The position numbers and the translations under genes were made by a program. This document shows positions 29,550 through 40,468 of a stretch of DNA of 64,000 nt, piece by piece; position 1 is the first letter of the stretch, and every line of letters begins with the position of its first letter. This DNA is from an uncultured Acidovorax sp. (lineage in GTDB: Bacteria; Pseudomonadota; Gammaproteobacteria; Burkholderiales; Burkholderiaceae_C): assembly GCA_913774625.1 (NCBI GenBank), contig CAJYHL010000015.1:50165-114164 (forward strand), written 5' to 3'. Under the pieces are notes generated by a model. It searched no databases. It saw nothing but the letters and a program-made list of their open reading frames with translations, and had not been told where the DNA came from.

Positions 29550-30241
29550 ACCAGGCCCTCCTCGGCCATCGACAGGGCCGCGCCGGGCGCGACGATCACA
29601 TGGTCCAGCACGCGCACGTCGATCAGCGCCAGCGTGGTCTTCAGGGTGCGGGTCAGCGCCTCGTCGGCGCGGCTGGGCTGCACGCTGCCGCTGGGATGGT
29701 TGTGGGCCAGCACCACGGCGGCGGCATGGTGGTGCAGGGCGCGCAGCACCACTTCGCGCGGATAGACCGAGGTCTGCGTGAGCGTGCCCCGGAACAGCTC
29801 TTCCAGCGCGATCAGCCGGTTCTGGCTGTCGAGGAACAGCACCGCGAACACCTCGTGCGCCTTCGCCGCCAGGTGCAGCTGCAGGTAGTGCTTGACGGCG
29901 CCCGGCGAATCGAACACCTCGCGTTCGCGCAGCTGCTGGGCGAGCGCCCGGCGCGCCAGCTCCAGCACCGCGACCAGCTCGGCCCGCTTGGCCGGACCCA
30001 GGCCCTTGATGCGGCGCAGGTCGTCCGCGCTGGCGTGCAAAAGGCCGGCGATGCCGCCGAAGCCGCCGCCTTCCGGCTCGGGCGCGGACAGCAGCTCCTC
30101 GGCCATCTGCAGCACGCCCTTGCCCCGGATGCCCGTGCGCAGCAGGATGGCCAGCAGTTCGGCATCGGCCAGGGCGGCGGGGCCGCGCGCCAGCAGCTTT
30201 TCGCGCGGCTGCGAGTCGGTGGGCAGGTCTTTGATCGCCAT
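29546..30241 (-). CDS. radC: RadC/JAB-domain DNA repair family protein
   Basis: 231 aa. N-terminal UPF0758 helical region with a helix-hairpin-helix-like K-G-L-G motif (about 78-81) and a C-terminal JAB metalloprotease-like domain with JAMM ligands H-N-H-P-S-G-S plus Asp (A-D-E-A-L). Length is normal. The historical repair role is doubtful; the family is linked to recombination and natural transformation. First gene of a three-gene overlapping operon; divergent from fkpB with about 60 bp between. Confidence 0.92.
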   Translation of the reverse strand: MAIKDLPTDSQPREKLLARGPAALADAELLAILLRTGIRGKGVLQMAEELLSAPEPEGGGFGGIAGLLHASADDLRRIKGLGPAKRAELVAVLELARRALAQQLREREVFDSPGAVKHYLQLHLAAKAHEVFAVLFLDSQNRLIALEELFRGTLTQTSVYPREVVLRALHHHAAAVVLAHNHPSGSVQPSRADEALTRTLKTTLALIDVRVLDHVIVAPGAALSMAEEGLV

Positions 30242-30268
30242 GGAGCGGGGCCGGTTTCCGGCGTTTCC

Positions 30269-30274
30269 TACAAT
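30269..30274 (+). promoter_or_regulatory. possible -10 box of fkpB-ispH
   Basis: TACAAT lies 27 bp upstream of the fkpB ATG. No good -35 hexamer is seen at 17 bp. Confidence 0.35.
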
Positions 30275-30301
30275 GGCGGCAGTTTATCGAGACCCCATTT
30301 C

Positions 30302-30793
30302 ATGACCCTTGCCGCCCCCGATTCCGCCCGCGCCGACGCTGCTGCTGCCGTACCCACCGTGCAGGCGGGCTCGTTCCTCACGCTGCACTACCGCCTGGCC
30401 GGCCCGGCGGGCGACGTGATCAACACCTTCGGCGGCCAGCCCGCCACCTTGTCGCTGGGCGCGGGCGAGCTGTCGCCCGCCATGGAGCAGCGCCTGATCG
30501 GCCTGCCCGAAGGCACGCGCGCCACCTTCGAGCTGCCCGCCGGCGAGGCCTTCGGCGAGCGCAACCCCGAGATGCAGCAGTGGGTGGCCGCCAGGCTGCT
30601 GGCCGAGCTGGGCGATCCCGACGAGCGCTACACCGTGGGCGACGTGGTGCAGTTCCCCACGCCCGACGGCCTGGGTAGCTATGCCGGCGTGGTGCTGGAA
30701 GCGCGGGCCGACGGCGCCGTGCGCTTCGACTTCAACCACCCGCTGGCCGGCCAGCCCGTGACCTTCGAGGTCGAACTCATCGGAGTGCTCTGA
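30302..30793 (+). CDS. fkpB: FKBP-type peptidyl-prolyl isomerase (SlpA/FkpB)
   Basis: 163 aa. SlyD/SlpA-like FKBP fold with an inserted IF domain (about 85-135); key motifs are L-H-Y-R-L near 30, the [13 protein letters not shown] segment and F-D-F-N-H-P-L-A-G near the end. It catalyses proline cis/trans isomerisation and acts as a chaperone in the cytoplasm. It lies 4 bp before ispH; this fkpB-ispH pair is widely conserved in proteobacteria, which supports both calls. Confidence 0.93.
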   Translation: MTLAAPDSARADAAAAVPTVQAGSFLTLHYRLAGPAGDVINTFGGQPATLSLGAGELSPAMEQRLIGLPEGTRATFELPAGEAFGERNPEMQQWVAARLLAELGDPDERYTVGDVVQFPTPDGLGSYAGVVLEARADGAVRFDFNHPLAGQPVTFEVELIGVL

Positions 30794-30797
30794 CGCC

Positions 30798-31799
30798 ATG
30801 GCCGACGCTCCCCTCCAGGAAATCATCCTCGCCGAGCCGCGCGGTTTCTGCGCCGGCGTGGACCGCGCCATCGAGATCGTGGAACGCGCGCTGCAGAAGT
30901 TCGGCGCCCCCATCTACGTGCGCCACGAGATCGTGCACAACACCTATGTGGTGAACGACCTCAAGGCCAAGGGCGCGATCTTCATCGAGGAGCTGGACGA
31001 CGTGCCGCCCGGCGCCACGCTGGTCTTCAGCGCCCACGGCGTGAGCCGCGCGGTGCAGGAAGAGGCCAAGGCGCGCGGCTTCTCGATCTTCGACGCCACC
31101 TGCCCGCTGGTGACCAAGGTCCATGTCGAGGTCGCCAAGCTGGCCCGTGAAGGCTACGAATTCATCATGATCGGCCACAAGGGCCACCCCGAAGTGGAAG
31201 GCACGATGGGCCAGCTGGACCACGGCATCCATCTGGTGGAAGACGTGGAAGACGTGCAGCGCGTGCAGCCCGCGCAGACCGAGAAGCTGGCCGTGGTCAC
31301 CCAGACCACGCTGAGCGTGGACGACGCCGCCGAGATCACGGCCGCCGTGCGCGCCCGCTTCCCCCAGGTGCGCGAGCCCAAGCAGCAGGACATCTGCTAT
31401 GCCACGCAGAACCGGCAGGACGCCGTCAAGCTGCTGAGCGGGCAGGTCGATCTGGTGATCGTGGTGGGCAGCCCCACCAGTTCCAACAGCAACCGCCTGC
31501 GCGAGCTGGCCGCCCGCCTGGGCACGGCCGCCTACATGGTGGACAGCGCGGCCGAGCTGCAGCCCGAATGGTTCGAAGGCGTGTCCCGCGTGGGTCTGAC
31601 GGCCGGCGCATCCGCCCCCGAGATCCTGGTGCGCGACGTGATCGACCGCATCAAGCAGCTGGGGGCGGTGTCGGTGCGCAAGATGGACGGCATCGAGGAA
31701 ACGATCAAGTTCCCCCTGCCCAAGGGCTTGAAGATCGATGCGGCGACCGGCCTGGAGATCAGCGTGCGCAACCCGGAAACCGGGCCTGCGGACTACTGA
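30798..31799 (+). CDS. ispH: 4-hydroxy-3-methylbut-2-enyl diphosphate reductase
   Basis: 333 aa. Last step of the MEP isoprenoid pathway: reduces HMBPP to IPP and DMAPP on a [4Fe-4S] cluster. The three cluster cysteines are in G-F-C-A-G (near 16), D-A-T-C-P-L-V (near 101) and D-I-C-Y-A-T (near 202). The T-S-S-N-S-N-R-L substrate-binding motif and the catalytic Glu region (T-M-G) are present. ATG after TGACGCC; translation is probably coupled with fkpB. A strong terminator follows. Confidence 0.97.
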   Translation: MADAPLQEIILAEPRGFCAGVDRAIEIVERALQKFGAPIYVRHEIVHNTYVVNDLKAKGAIFIEELDDVPPGATLVFSAHGVSRAVQEEAKARGFSIFDATCPLVTKVHVEVAKLAREGYEFIMIGHKGHPEVEGTMGQLDHGIHLVEDVEDVQRVQPAQTEKLAVVTQTTLSVDDAAEITAAVRARFPQVREPKQQDICYATQNRQDAVKLLSGQVDLVIVVGSPTSSNSNRLRELAARLGTAAYMVDSAAELQPEWFEGVSRVGLTAGASAPEILVRDVIDRIKQLGAVSVRKMDGIEETIKFPLPKGLKIDAATGLEISVRNPETGPADY

Positions 31800-31819
31800 C
31801 TGCTAATCTTTCGATAGCG

Positions 31820-31858
31820 AATGGCCGTTGCCCTGCGTGGGCTGCGGCCATTTTCCAT
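31820..31858 (+). terminator. rho-independent terminator after ispH
   Basis: 8-bp arms AATGGCCG (31820-31827) and CGGCCATT (31845-31852), with an inner GCCC/GGGC stem and a T-rich tail. Confidence 0.75.
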
Positions 31859-31935
31859 TTGCACCGGCCAGACGTGCCTTGCAGGCTGGCCGGTGCCATG
31901 CCAGGAGCCTAAGCCCTGGTCCGCATCGGATTTCT

Positions 31936-31978
31936 TACAATTGAGGCTTGTTCGACTCCGAGGAAGCACTTCGCTTCC
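31936..31978 (+). promoter_or_regulatory. -10 box and hairpin-bound ribosome site of the CNNM gene
   Basis: TACAAT at 31936-31941 looks like a -10 box. The only Shine-Dalgarno-like stretch (AGGAAG, 31961-31966) is inside a hairpin GGAAGC (31962-31967) / GCTTCC (31973-31978), just before the ATG at 31984. Confidence 0.4.
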
Positions 31979-31983
31979 CCTTT

Positions 31984-33342
31984 ATGGAAATAGCAATACT
32001 TTTCGCCCTCATCCTCCTCAATGGCCTTTTCGCCATGTCGGAGCTGGCACTGGTCTCGGCGCGCAAGGCGCGGCTGCAGAAGCTGGTGGATGAGGGCGAC
32101 AGCGGCGCGGTCGCCGCCATGAAGCTGGGCGAAGACCCCACCCGCTTCCTCTCCACCATCCAGATCGGCATCACCTCCATCGGCGTGCTCAACGGCATCG
32201 TCGGCGAAGCCGCCCTGGCCGAGCCGCTGGGCGAATGGCTGCGCGCCATGGGCATGCACGACAAGGCCGCCGGCTATACGGCGACCGGCGTGGTGGTGGT
32301 GATCATCACGTACTTCTCCATCGTCGTGGGCGAACTGGTGCCCAAACGCCTGGGCCAGAGCTACCCCGAGACGCTGGCCCGCCGCGTGGCCCGCCCCATC
32401 AACTGGCTGGCCCTGGCCACCAAGCCCTTCGTGCGGCTGCTGTCGGCCTCCACCCAGGGCCTGCTGAGCCTGCTGGGCGTGAAGGACAACGGCGCCAGCT
32501 CGGTGACCGAGGCCGAGATCCACGCCGTGCTGGCCGAAGGCACCAGCGCCGGCGTGATCGAATCGCACGAGCACCAGATGGTGCGCAACGTGTTCCGCCT
32601 GGACGACCGCCAGATCGGCTCGCTGATGGTGCCGCGCGCCGACGTGGCCTTCCTGGACGTGGAAGAGCCGTTCGAGGAGAACCTGCGCCGCATCGAGGAA
32701 TCCGACCATGCCCGCTTCCCCGTGGTGCGCGGCGGCATGGAAAACATCCTGGGCGTGCTGAACGCGCGCCAGTGGCTGTCGCGCACCCTGCGCGAAGGCC
32801 ACGGCGTGCTGGTGGGGGGCGATGCCGAAACCCACGGCCGCGACCTGGCCCGCCAGCCGCTGCAGACCGCGCTCTACGTGCCCGAAACCATCACCGGCAT
32901 GGAGCTGCTGGACAACTTCCGCCAGTCCGACCTGCACATGGCCTTCGTCATCGACGAATACGGCGAGGTGCAGGGCATCGTCACGCTGCAGGACCTGATC
33001 GAGGCCATCACCGGCGAATTCCACGCCCGCGACCCCGAGACCTCCTGGGCCGTGCAGCGCGAGGACGGCAGCTGGCTGCTGGACGGCCACATCCCGGTGC
33101 CCGAGCTGAAGGACCGCCTGAACCTCGACTCCGTGCCCGAGGAGGACCGGGGCCGCTACCACACGCTGAGCGGCATGGTCATGCTGCTGACCGGCAAGCT
33201 GCCCAAGGTGACCGACACCGTGCAGTGGGAAGGCTGGCAGTTCGAGGTGGTGGACATGGACGGCAAGACCATCGACAAGGTGCTTGCCAGTCCGCTGCCG
33301 CCGGTGGACATCGCCGAGAACTCGCTGCCCCTGGCCTCCTGA
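31984..33342 (+). CDS. CNNM/CorC (HlyC/TlyC) family membrane protein with CBS pair
   Basis: 452 aa. The DUF21/CNNM membrane domain (about 1-190, with M-S-E-L-A-L-V-S-A-R-K near 17-27 and G-I-T-S-I-G-V-L-N-G), a Bateman CBS pair (about 205-340) and a C-terminal CorC/HlyC domain (about 350-435). Proteins of this type are linked to Mg2+/Co2+ transport and were long labelled haemolysins. ATG 31984 gives the family N-terminus; a TTG at 31948 would add 12 residues. The ribosome site is held in a hairpin, which could allow control. Confidence 0.88.
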   Translation: MEIAILFALILLNGLFAMSELALVSARKARLQKLVDEGDSGAVAAMKLGEDPTRFLSTIQIGITSIGVLNGIVGEAALAEPLGEWLRAMGMHDKAAGYTATGVVVVIITYFSIVVGELVPKRLGQSYPETLARRVARPINWLALATKPFVRLLSASTQGLLSLLGVKDNGASSVTEAEIHAVLAEGTSAGVIESHEHQMVRNVFRLDDRQIGSLMVPRADVAFLDVEEPFEENLRRIEESDHARFPVVRGGMENILGVLNARQWLSRTLREGHGVLVGGDAETHGRDLARQPLQTALYVPETITGMELLDNFRQSDLHMAFVIDEYGEVQGIVTLQDLIEAITGEFHARDPETSWAVQREDGSWLLDGHIPVPELKDRLNLDSVPEEDRGRYHTLSGMVMLLTGKLPKVTDTVQWEGWQFEVVDMDGKTIDKVLASPLPPVDIAENSLPLAS

Positions 33343-33347
33343 GGCCT

Positions 33348-34037
33348 TCAGCTCCAGAGATCCAGCGGCGGGTCGGCCGCCACCGCCCGCAGGATGTCGG
33401 TGCGCGACAAGAAGCCGACCAGCTGCCCGCGATCGTCGGTCACCGGCAGGCCCGGCAGGCCGGTGTCCAGCAGCACGCCCGCCACGCGGCGCAGCTCGGT
33501 CTCTTCCGACACCGTCGGCACGGGACTGATCATCACCTCCTGCACCGGCCGGCGCGCGAGGGCGATGGCGTCCTTGACCGCGCCGGGCTCGGGCAGCAGG
33601 TCCAGCGGCGCCATGTCGGCGCGCAGCAAGAGGCCCACCACCTGCCCGCGCTCGTCCACCACCGGCGCCTGGGCCACATGATGCTCGGCCAGCGTCTGCC
33701 AGGCATCGTTCACGCGCACCTCGGGCAGCACCGTCACCGCCCCCTGGCTCATCACGTCCTTGACGCGCGACAGCGGCTGGCGGGGCTCCTGCGGCCCCTG
33801 TTCCGTCTGCACATAGGCGGCCACCGCCTGCGCCAGCATGCCCACGGGCGGCAGAGCCGGGGCGGGCGAAGGCGCTGCTGCGGAGGGCGCGGGAACGGCC
33901 GCGTCGGGCCCGGGCGCGTCCTGCTCGCGCGTGCGCAGGGCCTGGGGCCGCTGCACGCGCCGCACCGGCGCCACCTGCGCGAGCTTTTCCGGACCGCCCC
34001 GGTACACCTGGCCCAGCGGGCCGAAGACATAGAACAT
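33348..34037 (-). CDS. CBS-domain protein
   Basis: 229 aa. A short N-terminal motif (M-F-Y-V-F-G-P-L-G-Q-V-Y-R-G) followed by a Pro/Ala-rich linker and two CBS motifs (about 93-150 and 165-225; D-V-M-S-Q-G and E-V-M-I-S-P). GGAGGTT is 7 nt before the ATG. CBS pairs bind adenosyl ligands; no effector domain is present, so it is probably a small-ligand or energy sensor of unknown target. It converges with the CNNM gene, which also has a CBS pair. Confidence 0.85.
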   Translation of the reverse strand: MFYVFGPLGQVYRGGPEKLAQVAPVRRVQRPQALRTREQDAPGPDAAVPAPSAAAPSPAPALPPVGMLAQAVAAYVQTEQGPQEPRQPLSRVKDVMSQGAVTVLPEVRVNDAWQTLAEHHVAQAPVVDERGQVVGLLLRADMAPLDLLPEPGAVKDAIALARRPVQEVMISPVPTVSEETELRRVAGVLLDTGLPGLPVTDDRGQLVGFLSRTDILRAVAADPPLDLWS

Positions 34038-34212
34038 GGACTGAACCTCCGTCGGCGAATGGCGCCCGCAACGCGGGCGCCGCCCTGCGATTGTTATCGG
34101 CGCCGGCATCGCCGTGTCCAGGCTGGCTGTGTATCCGGCTGTGTATCCCAGGCTCGGACGCCGCGGGGGCCATAGACTGTCAGATTCCCTGCAGCCTTGG
34201 ACCTTCCCGTAG

Positions 34213-36509
<2,297 letters not shown>

Positions 36510-36515
36510 AAACCT

Positions 36516-36524
36516 TGCTATACT
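36516..36524 (+). promoter_or_regulatory. extended -10 promoter of tRNA-Ser
   Basis: TGC-TATACT is a full extended -10 box 19 bp before the tRNA 5' end, which suits a +1 about 10 nt upstream of the mature tRNA. Confidence 0.55.
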
Positions 36525-36542
36525 CACAGGCTTCGACACACA

Positions 36543-36679
<137 letters not shown>

Positions 36680-36860
36680 TTCTCGCTCGACTGATCAGCG
36701 GTAAGCAGTCGAACCCGCGTCTCCGCCCGGCGGCGTCAAGCACGAATTCAACGATGCTTTTGTGTTCGGAACACGAGCCAGTCCTGGGTTATTGACAGGC
36801 CGTGGCCTTCCCCGTTCAAGCTCGTCCGCTCGCGCTTTGAAACTCAGGTGCTGCCGCTGA

Positions 36861-37394
36861 AAGAAAGAAGCGACAGCCGAAATCTGCCAACGGGCCAGCA
36901 GCCACAGTGCAATCAGGAACGAATTGCAGGGCCTGTTCGGCACTGCCATTGCCCAAGGGCAATTGAACCGCCGCCAGGCGCTCATCGAGCACCCGGCGGA
37001 ACGGGGCACCGTCACCCGCGCCGGGCAGGACTATGTGTCGTTCATGCCCACCGGCGAGCAGAAGGCCATTCGTCTCAAGGGGCCCATGTTCGCAGCCCAT
37101 GCCGACTATGCGCAGCTACGTGCCGACCACCAGAACAAGCCGCAGGCCAGGGAACTGACGGAGCAGCAGTTCACTAGGAACGAAACGAAGCTAGAGCGTT
37201 TGAGGCAGGCCCGTGCGGAACACTTCCAGAAGCTCTATGCGCAGCCGCTGGGGCAGGCCAAGCCGCGACGATATGGGCCGAAGCGCAAGGGGATCAAAGC
37301 GACCAGGATCCACCACATAAGCAACCACGGAGGCAGAAGCGAACGAGCGAACTTGCCGTCCTCCACGAACAAGAACAACCAGGAGGAAAACACC
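36861..37394 (+). pseudogene. 5'-truncated relaxase/mobilisation protein C-terminal remnant (tentative)
   Basis: An open frame begins right after an in-frame TGA (36858-36860) and has no credible start or ribosome site; a TTG at 36924 is the first possible one. The reading (G-L-F-G-T-A-I-A-Q-G-Q-L, then G-T-V-T-R-A-G-Q-D-Y-V-S-F and K-A-I-R-L-K-G-P-M-F) resembles, from memory, the post-nuclease part of MobA/VirD2-like relaxases of betaproteobacterial mobile elements. The N-terminal nuclease half would lie upstream but is absent; the sequence there is the att repeat and unrelated DNA. It fits a decayed mobilisable element. Confidence 0.45.
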
Positions 37395-37781
37395 ATGACC
37401 ACAAGAACACAGCAGCGCACGAAAGACCGCCAGGAGCCCTTTGTCTTCAAGAGGCCGAAGGCATGCCGGCGCCCCACAAGAACATCCACCCAGAGCAGCA
37501 AAGTGCATGCGCACCGATTGCTGGCCCTGGGGATTGGTGGACTGCCCATGCAGGCGCCGCTAGTGGGGGCGCTCATGGTCCAGATCGCTATGCTGAACCT
37601 GCAGTGGGGCGAGCTCAATGTGATCTACAACAGCATTCCCTTGTCCGACCCGCAGTATGCGAAGAAGCGCGGGGAGCTTTACGACCGCATCATGGTTCTA
37701 CAGTCAGCGTTAACGGCATTGACATTGCAGATCAACGAGGCGAAGTTCAAGGGTGACGAGACCAAGCGAAAAGGGTGGTGA
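37395..37781 (+). CDS. hypothetical small protein, mobilisation-region-like
   Basis: 128 aa from an ATG with a near-perfect ribosome site (AGGAGG 8 nt upstream), in the same frame as the relaxase remnant. The N-terminus is very basic (T-T-R-T-Q-Q-R-T-K-D-R; K-R-P-K-A-C-R-R-P), and a hydrophobic stretch (about 50-75) and a helical C-terminus follow. I do not recognise the family. It could be an independent gene or the tail of the relaxase read through; the strong internal ribosome site favours a separate product. Confidence 0.5.
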   Translation: MTTRTQQRTKDRQEPFVFKRPKACRRPTRTSTQSSKVHAHRLLALGIGGLPMQAPLVGALMVQIAMLNLQWGELNVIYNSIPLSDPQYAKKRGELYDRIMVLQSALTALTLQINEAKFKGDETKRKGW

Positions 37782-37997
37782 AAAGCGTTGACCGGAGACT
37801 GACACCAGCATGAGTGCCGAGGCAGCTTTTTGACTACTCCAGGCTAGTTGGACTTGTTTGGCAAGTCAGCGGCATACTTCCGCTATCGGCCAAAAGCAGT
37901 TATTAGCACTGGTCGCACGATTGCATCTAAGCCAAAAATTCTAGCGCCGAATTTAATAAAGCAGTAGTTTTATGAATTTCAATGCGGGATTGAGAAA
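37782..37997. other. AT-rich intergenic stretch in the island
   Basis: 216 bp, much lower in GC than the flanks. No gene seen; it should hold the promoter of the beta-flanker-like gene. Confidence 0.4.
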
Positions 37998-38306
37998 ATG
38001 AACCACATCTTTAAATGGAGCGGCAAGCCTATTGGATTTGTCAGTAATAGTGGGTATCTTTTCGGATGTGACAGTTCTTACATGGGCTGGGTTGAGCAGG
38101 ATGGCTCTGTATGGGGGAGTGATGGTCGTTACATCGGCGAGCTGATCGAAGGACAATATATTCTTCGCAACTCAATGAAAATGGAGCCAATGCCCAAGAT
38201 GCCAAAAATGAAGCCAATGACACCAATGCGACCAATGGTCCCAGTGTCGAAAATGGCGCGTATGCCACGCATGGGCTGGATCGATCCATTCGAACACATT
38301 GCCTGA
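37998..38306 (+). CDS. small beta-repeat protein, '4-fold beta flanker'-like
   Basis: 102 aa. Residues 1-55 show four short repeats of the pattern W/Y-x-G-x-x-I/M-G-x-V/L (G-K-P-I-G-F-V; S-S-Y-M-G-W-V; G-R-Y-I-G-E-L), each a short beta hairpin. Residues about 58-90 are a Met/Pro/Lys-rich repeat tail (M-P-K-M-P-K-M-K-P-M), ending with a short G-W-x-D-P-F-E motif. This layout matches small proteins known as 4-fold beta flanker proteins, which are often found near conflict and mobile genes. The assignment is from pattern only. It lies upstream of the HEPN gene and could be its partner. Confidence 0.55.
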   Translation: MNHIFKWSGKPIGFVSNSGYLFGCDSSYMGWVEQDGSVWGSDGRYIGELIEGQYILRNSMKMEPMPKMPKMKPMTPMRPMVPVSKMARMPRMGWIDPFEHIA

Positions 38307-38312
38307 CGTTCG

Positions 38313-38441
38313 ATGAGCGACCCACTTTTGAAGCAATTTCGGCTCCTTGGTGAGCGGCCGTCGACCAAGTGGACCGGCGTACAGCTGCGGCCAGAATCAG
38401 GCGAAGATGTACATGATTGGAAAAGCGAGTGGCTGAAATAG
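38313..38441 (+). CDS. micro-ORF, 42 aa, unknown
   Basis: ATG start 4 nt after the previous stop (38306), so translation could be coupled. The product is hydrophilic and charged (starts M-S-D-P-L-L-K-Q-F-R, ends D-W-K-S-E-W-L-K). No family recognised. The next micro-ORF overlaps its end. Confidence 0.35.
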   Translation: MSDPLLKQFRLLGERPSTKWTGVQLRPESGEDVHDWKSEWLK

Positions 38442-38554
38442 TCGGTGTTTTTTTGCTTCTACCTGGAGTCATTGCACTCATACCCTTCGTCCATGTTGCG
38501 AAAGCCGATAATCCAAGGCTCATTACATATATTCAGTGCTTTGCGTTTGAGTAA
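38429..38554 (+). CDS. micro-ORF, 41 aa, single-membrane-helix peptide
   Basis: GTG start inside the end of the preceding micro-ORF. The peptide has one hydrophobic segment (I-V-G-V-F-L-L-L-P-G-V-I-A-L-I-P-F-V, residues about 4-21) and a short polar tail. Small membrane peptides often act as effectors or inhibitors in defence loci, but nothing here proves that it is made. Confidence 0.3.
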   Translation: MAEIVGVFLLLPGVIALIPFVHVAKADNPRLITYIQCFAFE

Positions 38555-38596
38555 GGCTAGCCATCGCTAAACACAAAGCCCTGCGCCATAGCTTAG

Positions 38597-38610
38597 GCCG
38601 CCTACGCGGC
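38597..38610 (+). promoter_or_regulatory. hairpin in the leader of the HEPN gene
   Basis: GCCGC and GCGGC arms around CTAC, ending 8 nt before the GAGGGAGAA ribosome site of the HEPN gene. It could be a weak terminator or affect translation. Confidence 0.3.
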
Positions 38611-38629
38611 TCCTACAAGAGGGAGAAAT

Positions 38630-40468
38630 ATGAGAAAACTGCGGCTCCACTTTGAAATAGATACACCCACCCTGGAAGCGTTTGTTTTTTTTGCTCTGTC
38701 GCTGGACGAGAAGCTCTACGACCTAACAGACGATAGCTTCAAAGCTGCGGCACTGAACACCTACACACGAACGCTTGAGCTTCAATTGGTCGCGCACAAA
38801 AACTTCGCTGCCGGAGTAAGAAAGGATGCACTCAAACCGTTCATTGAAGAGCTTGAATGGAGCGTTGCACACGATGCGGCGCTTACTCCAGATCAGAGAT
38901 CTCTTTGCAAGGCTCAACTAGACAACATCTCGCTGAGAGCGGGCGAGTCAGATCAGATCTCGCGTGCAGTCGCTGGTCTACGTCTTGTTCTCAGAGACCA
39001 CTTCGATTCAATACAGACCGCAATTGCCTCGATCGTCACCAAAGATCAAAAGCGTAAAGTAGATTTGCAGGAGCTGGCATCAAGCTTTGTCATCCAAGCC
39101 GAGGTGGAAGGTTTTCCTCGTAGGCATACATATCATATTGTTCAGAAGCTACTGATAACACCGCTCAAGTACGAAAAGAGCGTTGACCCAGTGGCCACAC
39201 TGACGAAGTTCTTCAAGGCATTTGCAGCGAAACCTCGACAGTTTGACTGCGCTTTTTTGGCCGAGAAGACTGTTTCCCAATACACCGATTTGCTGGGTCG
39301 CTTTGAATTAAGGTGCCAAGAGAATAATCCGAAATGGGATGGCCTCAACAAACAACAACGCCTTTTCGTTGGCTCGAAGACAGATCAGCAAGTCTGGTTG
39401 ATTGCAGAGAAAGTAGACGCGAGGAATGCAGCTGAAGCACATGAAGAGGTGGCCGGCCGTTTTGATGCACTTTCATCCGTTATTCGATTCTTCGAGCACA
39501 AGAGCACGGCAACGCTATCACGCCTTTCGCTGACTAAGGATCTTGAGACCAAGCTAACTTACATGTCGCATGAGGCGCCAGACCCAATGCATTGTTGGGT
39601 GGGCAATCTCAAGTACTCCGAGTCAGACTACTTAGAACTTTCCGACGCGATTCACAGCGGGCACCTTCTCCCTGATAGTGCGGTGCGCTTGGCGCGAGCG
39701 CTTAGATTTCACAAAGCTGCACTGCTTTCTAACTCGGCTGAAAATCAACTCATCGATTTGTGGGCCGCTCTGGAAGGGTTACTTCCAATCCCGAAGCGCG
39801 ACGGTGTCCGGATTGAATACTTCGCAGAGTCCATCCTTCCAATTCTGACCCTGACTTACCCAGAGAAGCTCTTCAGTTCTGCCTACCGAGATATCCTCAA
39901 GCTGGCACCAGACAGCAAAAAGGTCTTAACTGAAATGCAGTGTGATGGCTCGGAGTTCGCTCGCTTCGTCACTTTACTGCTGTGCAACGAATTTAAGACA
40001 GAAAGAGATTCACTACTTACGCTGCTGAAGTCAGACCCTCTCCTCCGAAACAAGCTCTGGCGGCTGGCTGAGGCCTTCAAATCGCGAATTGCCACGCAAA
40101 AGACCCTGCGCGCGCACCGACGAAAGGTGAAGTGGCACTTGTATCGAATCTACTTCACTAGAAATTCTCTGATGCACAGTGCTACGTCACTTCCGTACCT
40201 CGCAACACTGGTCGAGAATCTGCATCTCTACGTTGATACACTTATTCGCGTGATTTCTAAAGTGGCCCACGAGTCGCGCGAGGCGCTTTCGATTGAAGGT
40301 GGTCTTCAGTACCTTGCCGCGTGGGAAAAGATTCGGCTTGAGGGGTTAGCTCACGAAGATACAGATAATGACAAACCTCCGACTCCTTCAGAGGTCTGGC
40401 CATTGATTTTCGGGCGCGACATGATTCTGTCACCTGCCCGCCAAATAGAAATGATCGTCGCAGTTTGA
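38630..40468 (+). CDS. ApeA-like HEPN-domain protein, candidate defence RNase
   Basis: 612 aa, GC and codon use unlike the chromosome; ATG after GAGGGAGAA. The N-terminal 360 residues match nothing I recognise; they are mixed alpha/beta, without membrane segments or NTPase motifs. The C-terminal part (about 370-550) is all-helical and looks like an ApeA-type HEPN domain: first helix L-I-D-L-W-A-A-L-E-G-L (375-384), last helix pair with R511-N-S-L-M-H516, the R-x4-H catalytic motif of HEPN ribonucleases. ApeA and similar large HEPN proteins stop phage growth by cutting RNA (abortive infection). Location in a tRNA island supports a defence role, which remains inference. Confidence 0.7.
   Translation: MRKLRLHFEIDTPTLEAFVFFALSLDEKLYDLTDDSFKAAALNTYTRTLELQLVAHKNFAAGVRKDALKPFIEELEWSVAHDAALTPDQRSLCKAQLDNISLRAGESDQISRAVAGLRLVLRDHFDSIQTAIASIVTKDQKRKVDLQELASSFVIQAEVEGFPRRHTYHIVQKLLITPLKYEKSVDPVATLTKFFKAFAAKPRQFDCAFLAEKTVSQYTDLLGRFELRCQENNPKWDGLNKQQRLFVGSKTDQQVWLIAEKVDARNAAEAHEEVAGRFDALSSVIRFFEHKSTATLSRLSLTKDLETKLTYMSHEAPDPMHCWVGNLKYSESDYLELSDAIHSGHLLPDSAVRLARALRFHKAALLSNSAENQLIDLWAALEGLLPIPKRDGVRIEYFAESILPILTLTYPEKLFSSAYRDILKLAPDSKKVLTEMQCDGSEFARFVTLLLCNEFKTERDSLLTLLKSDPLLRNKLWRLAEAFKSRIATQKTLRAHRRKVKWHLYRIYFTRNSLMHSATSLPYLATLVENLHLYVDTLIRVISKVAHESREALSIEGGLQYLAAWEKIRLEGLAHEDTDNDKPPTPSEVWPLIFGRDMILSPARQIEMIVAV

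Noticed and set aside
36695..37015. 106-aa minus-strand frame at the left end of the island, considered as an integrase tail
   Set aside because: None of the tyrosine-recombinase motifs (R...H-x-x-R...Y) can be found, and it overlaps the relaxase-like frame.
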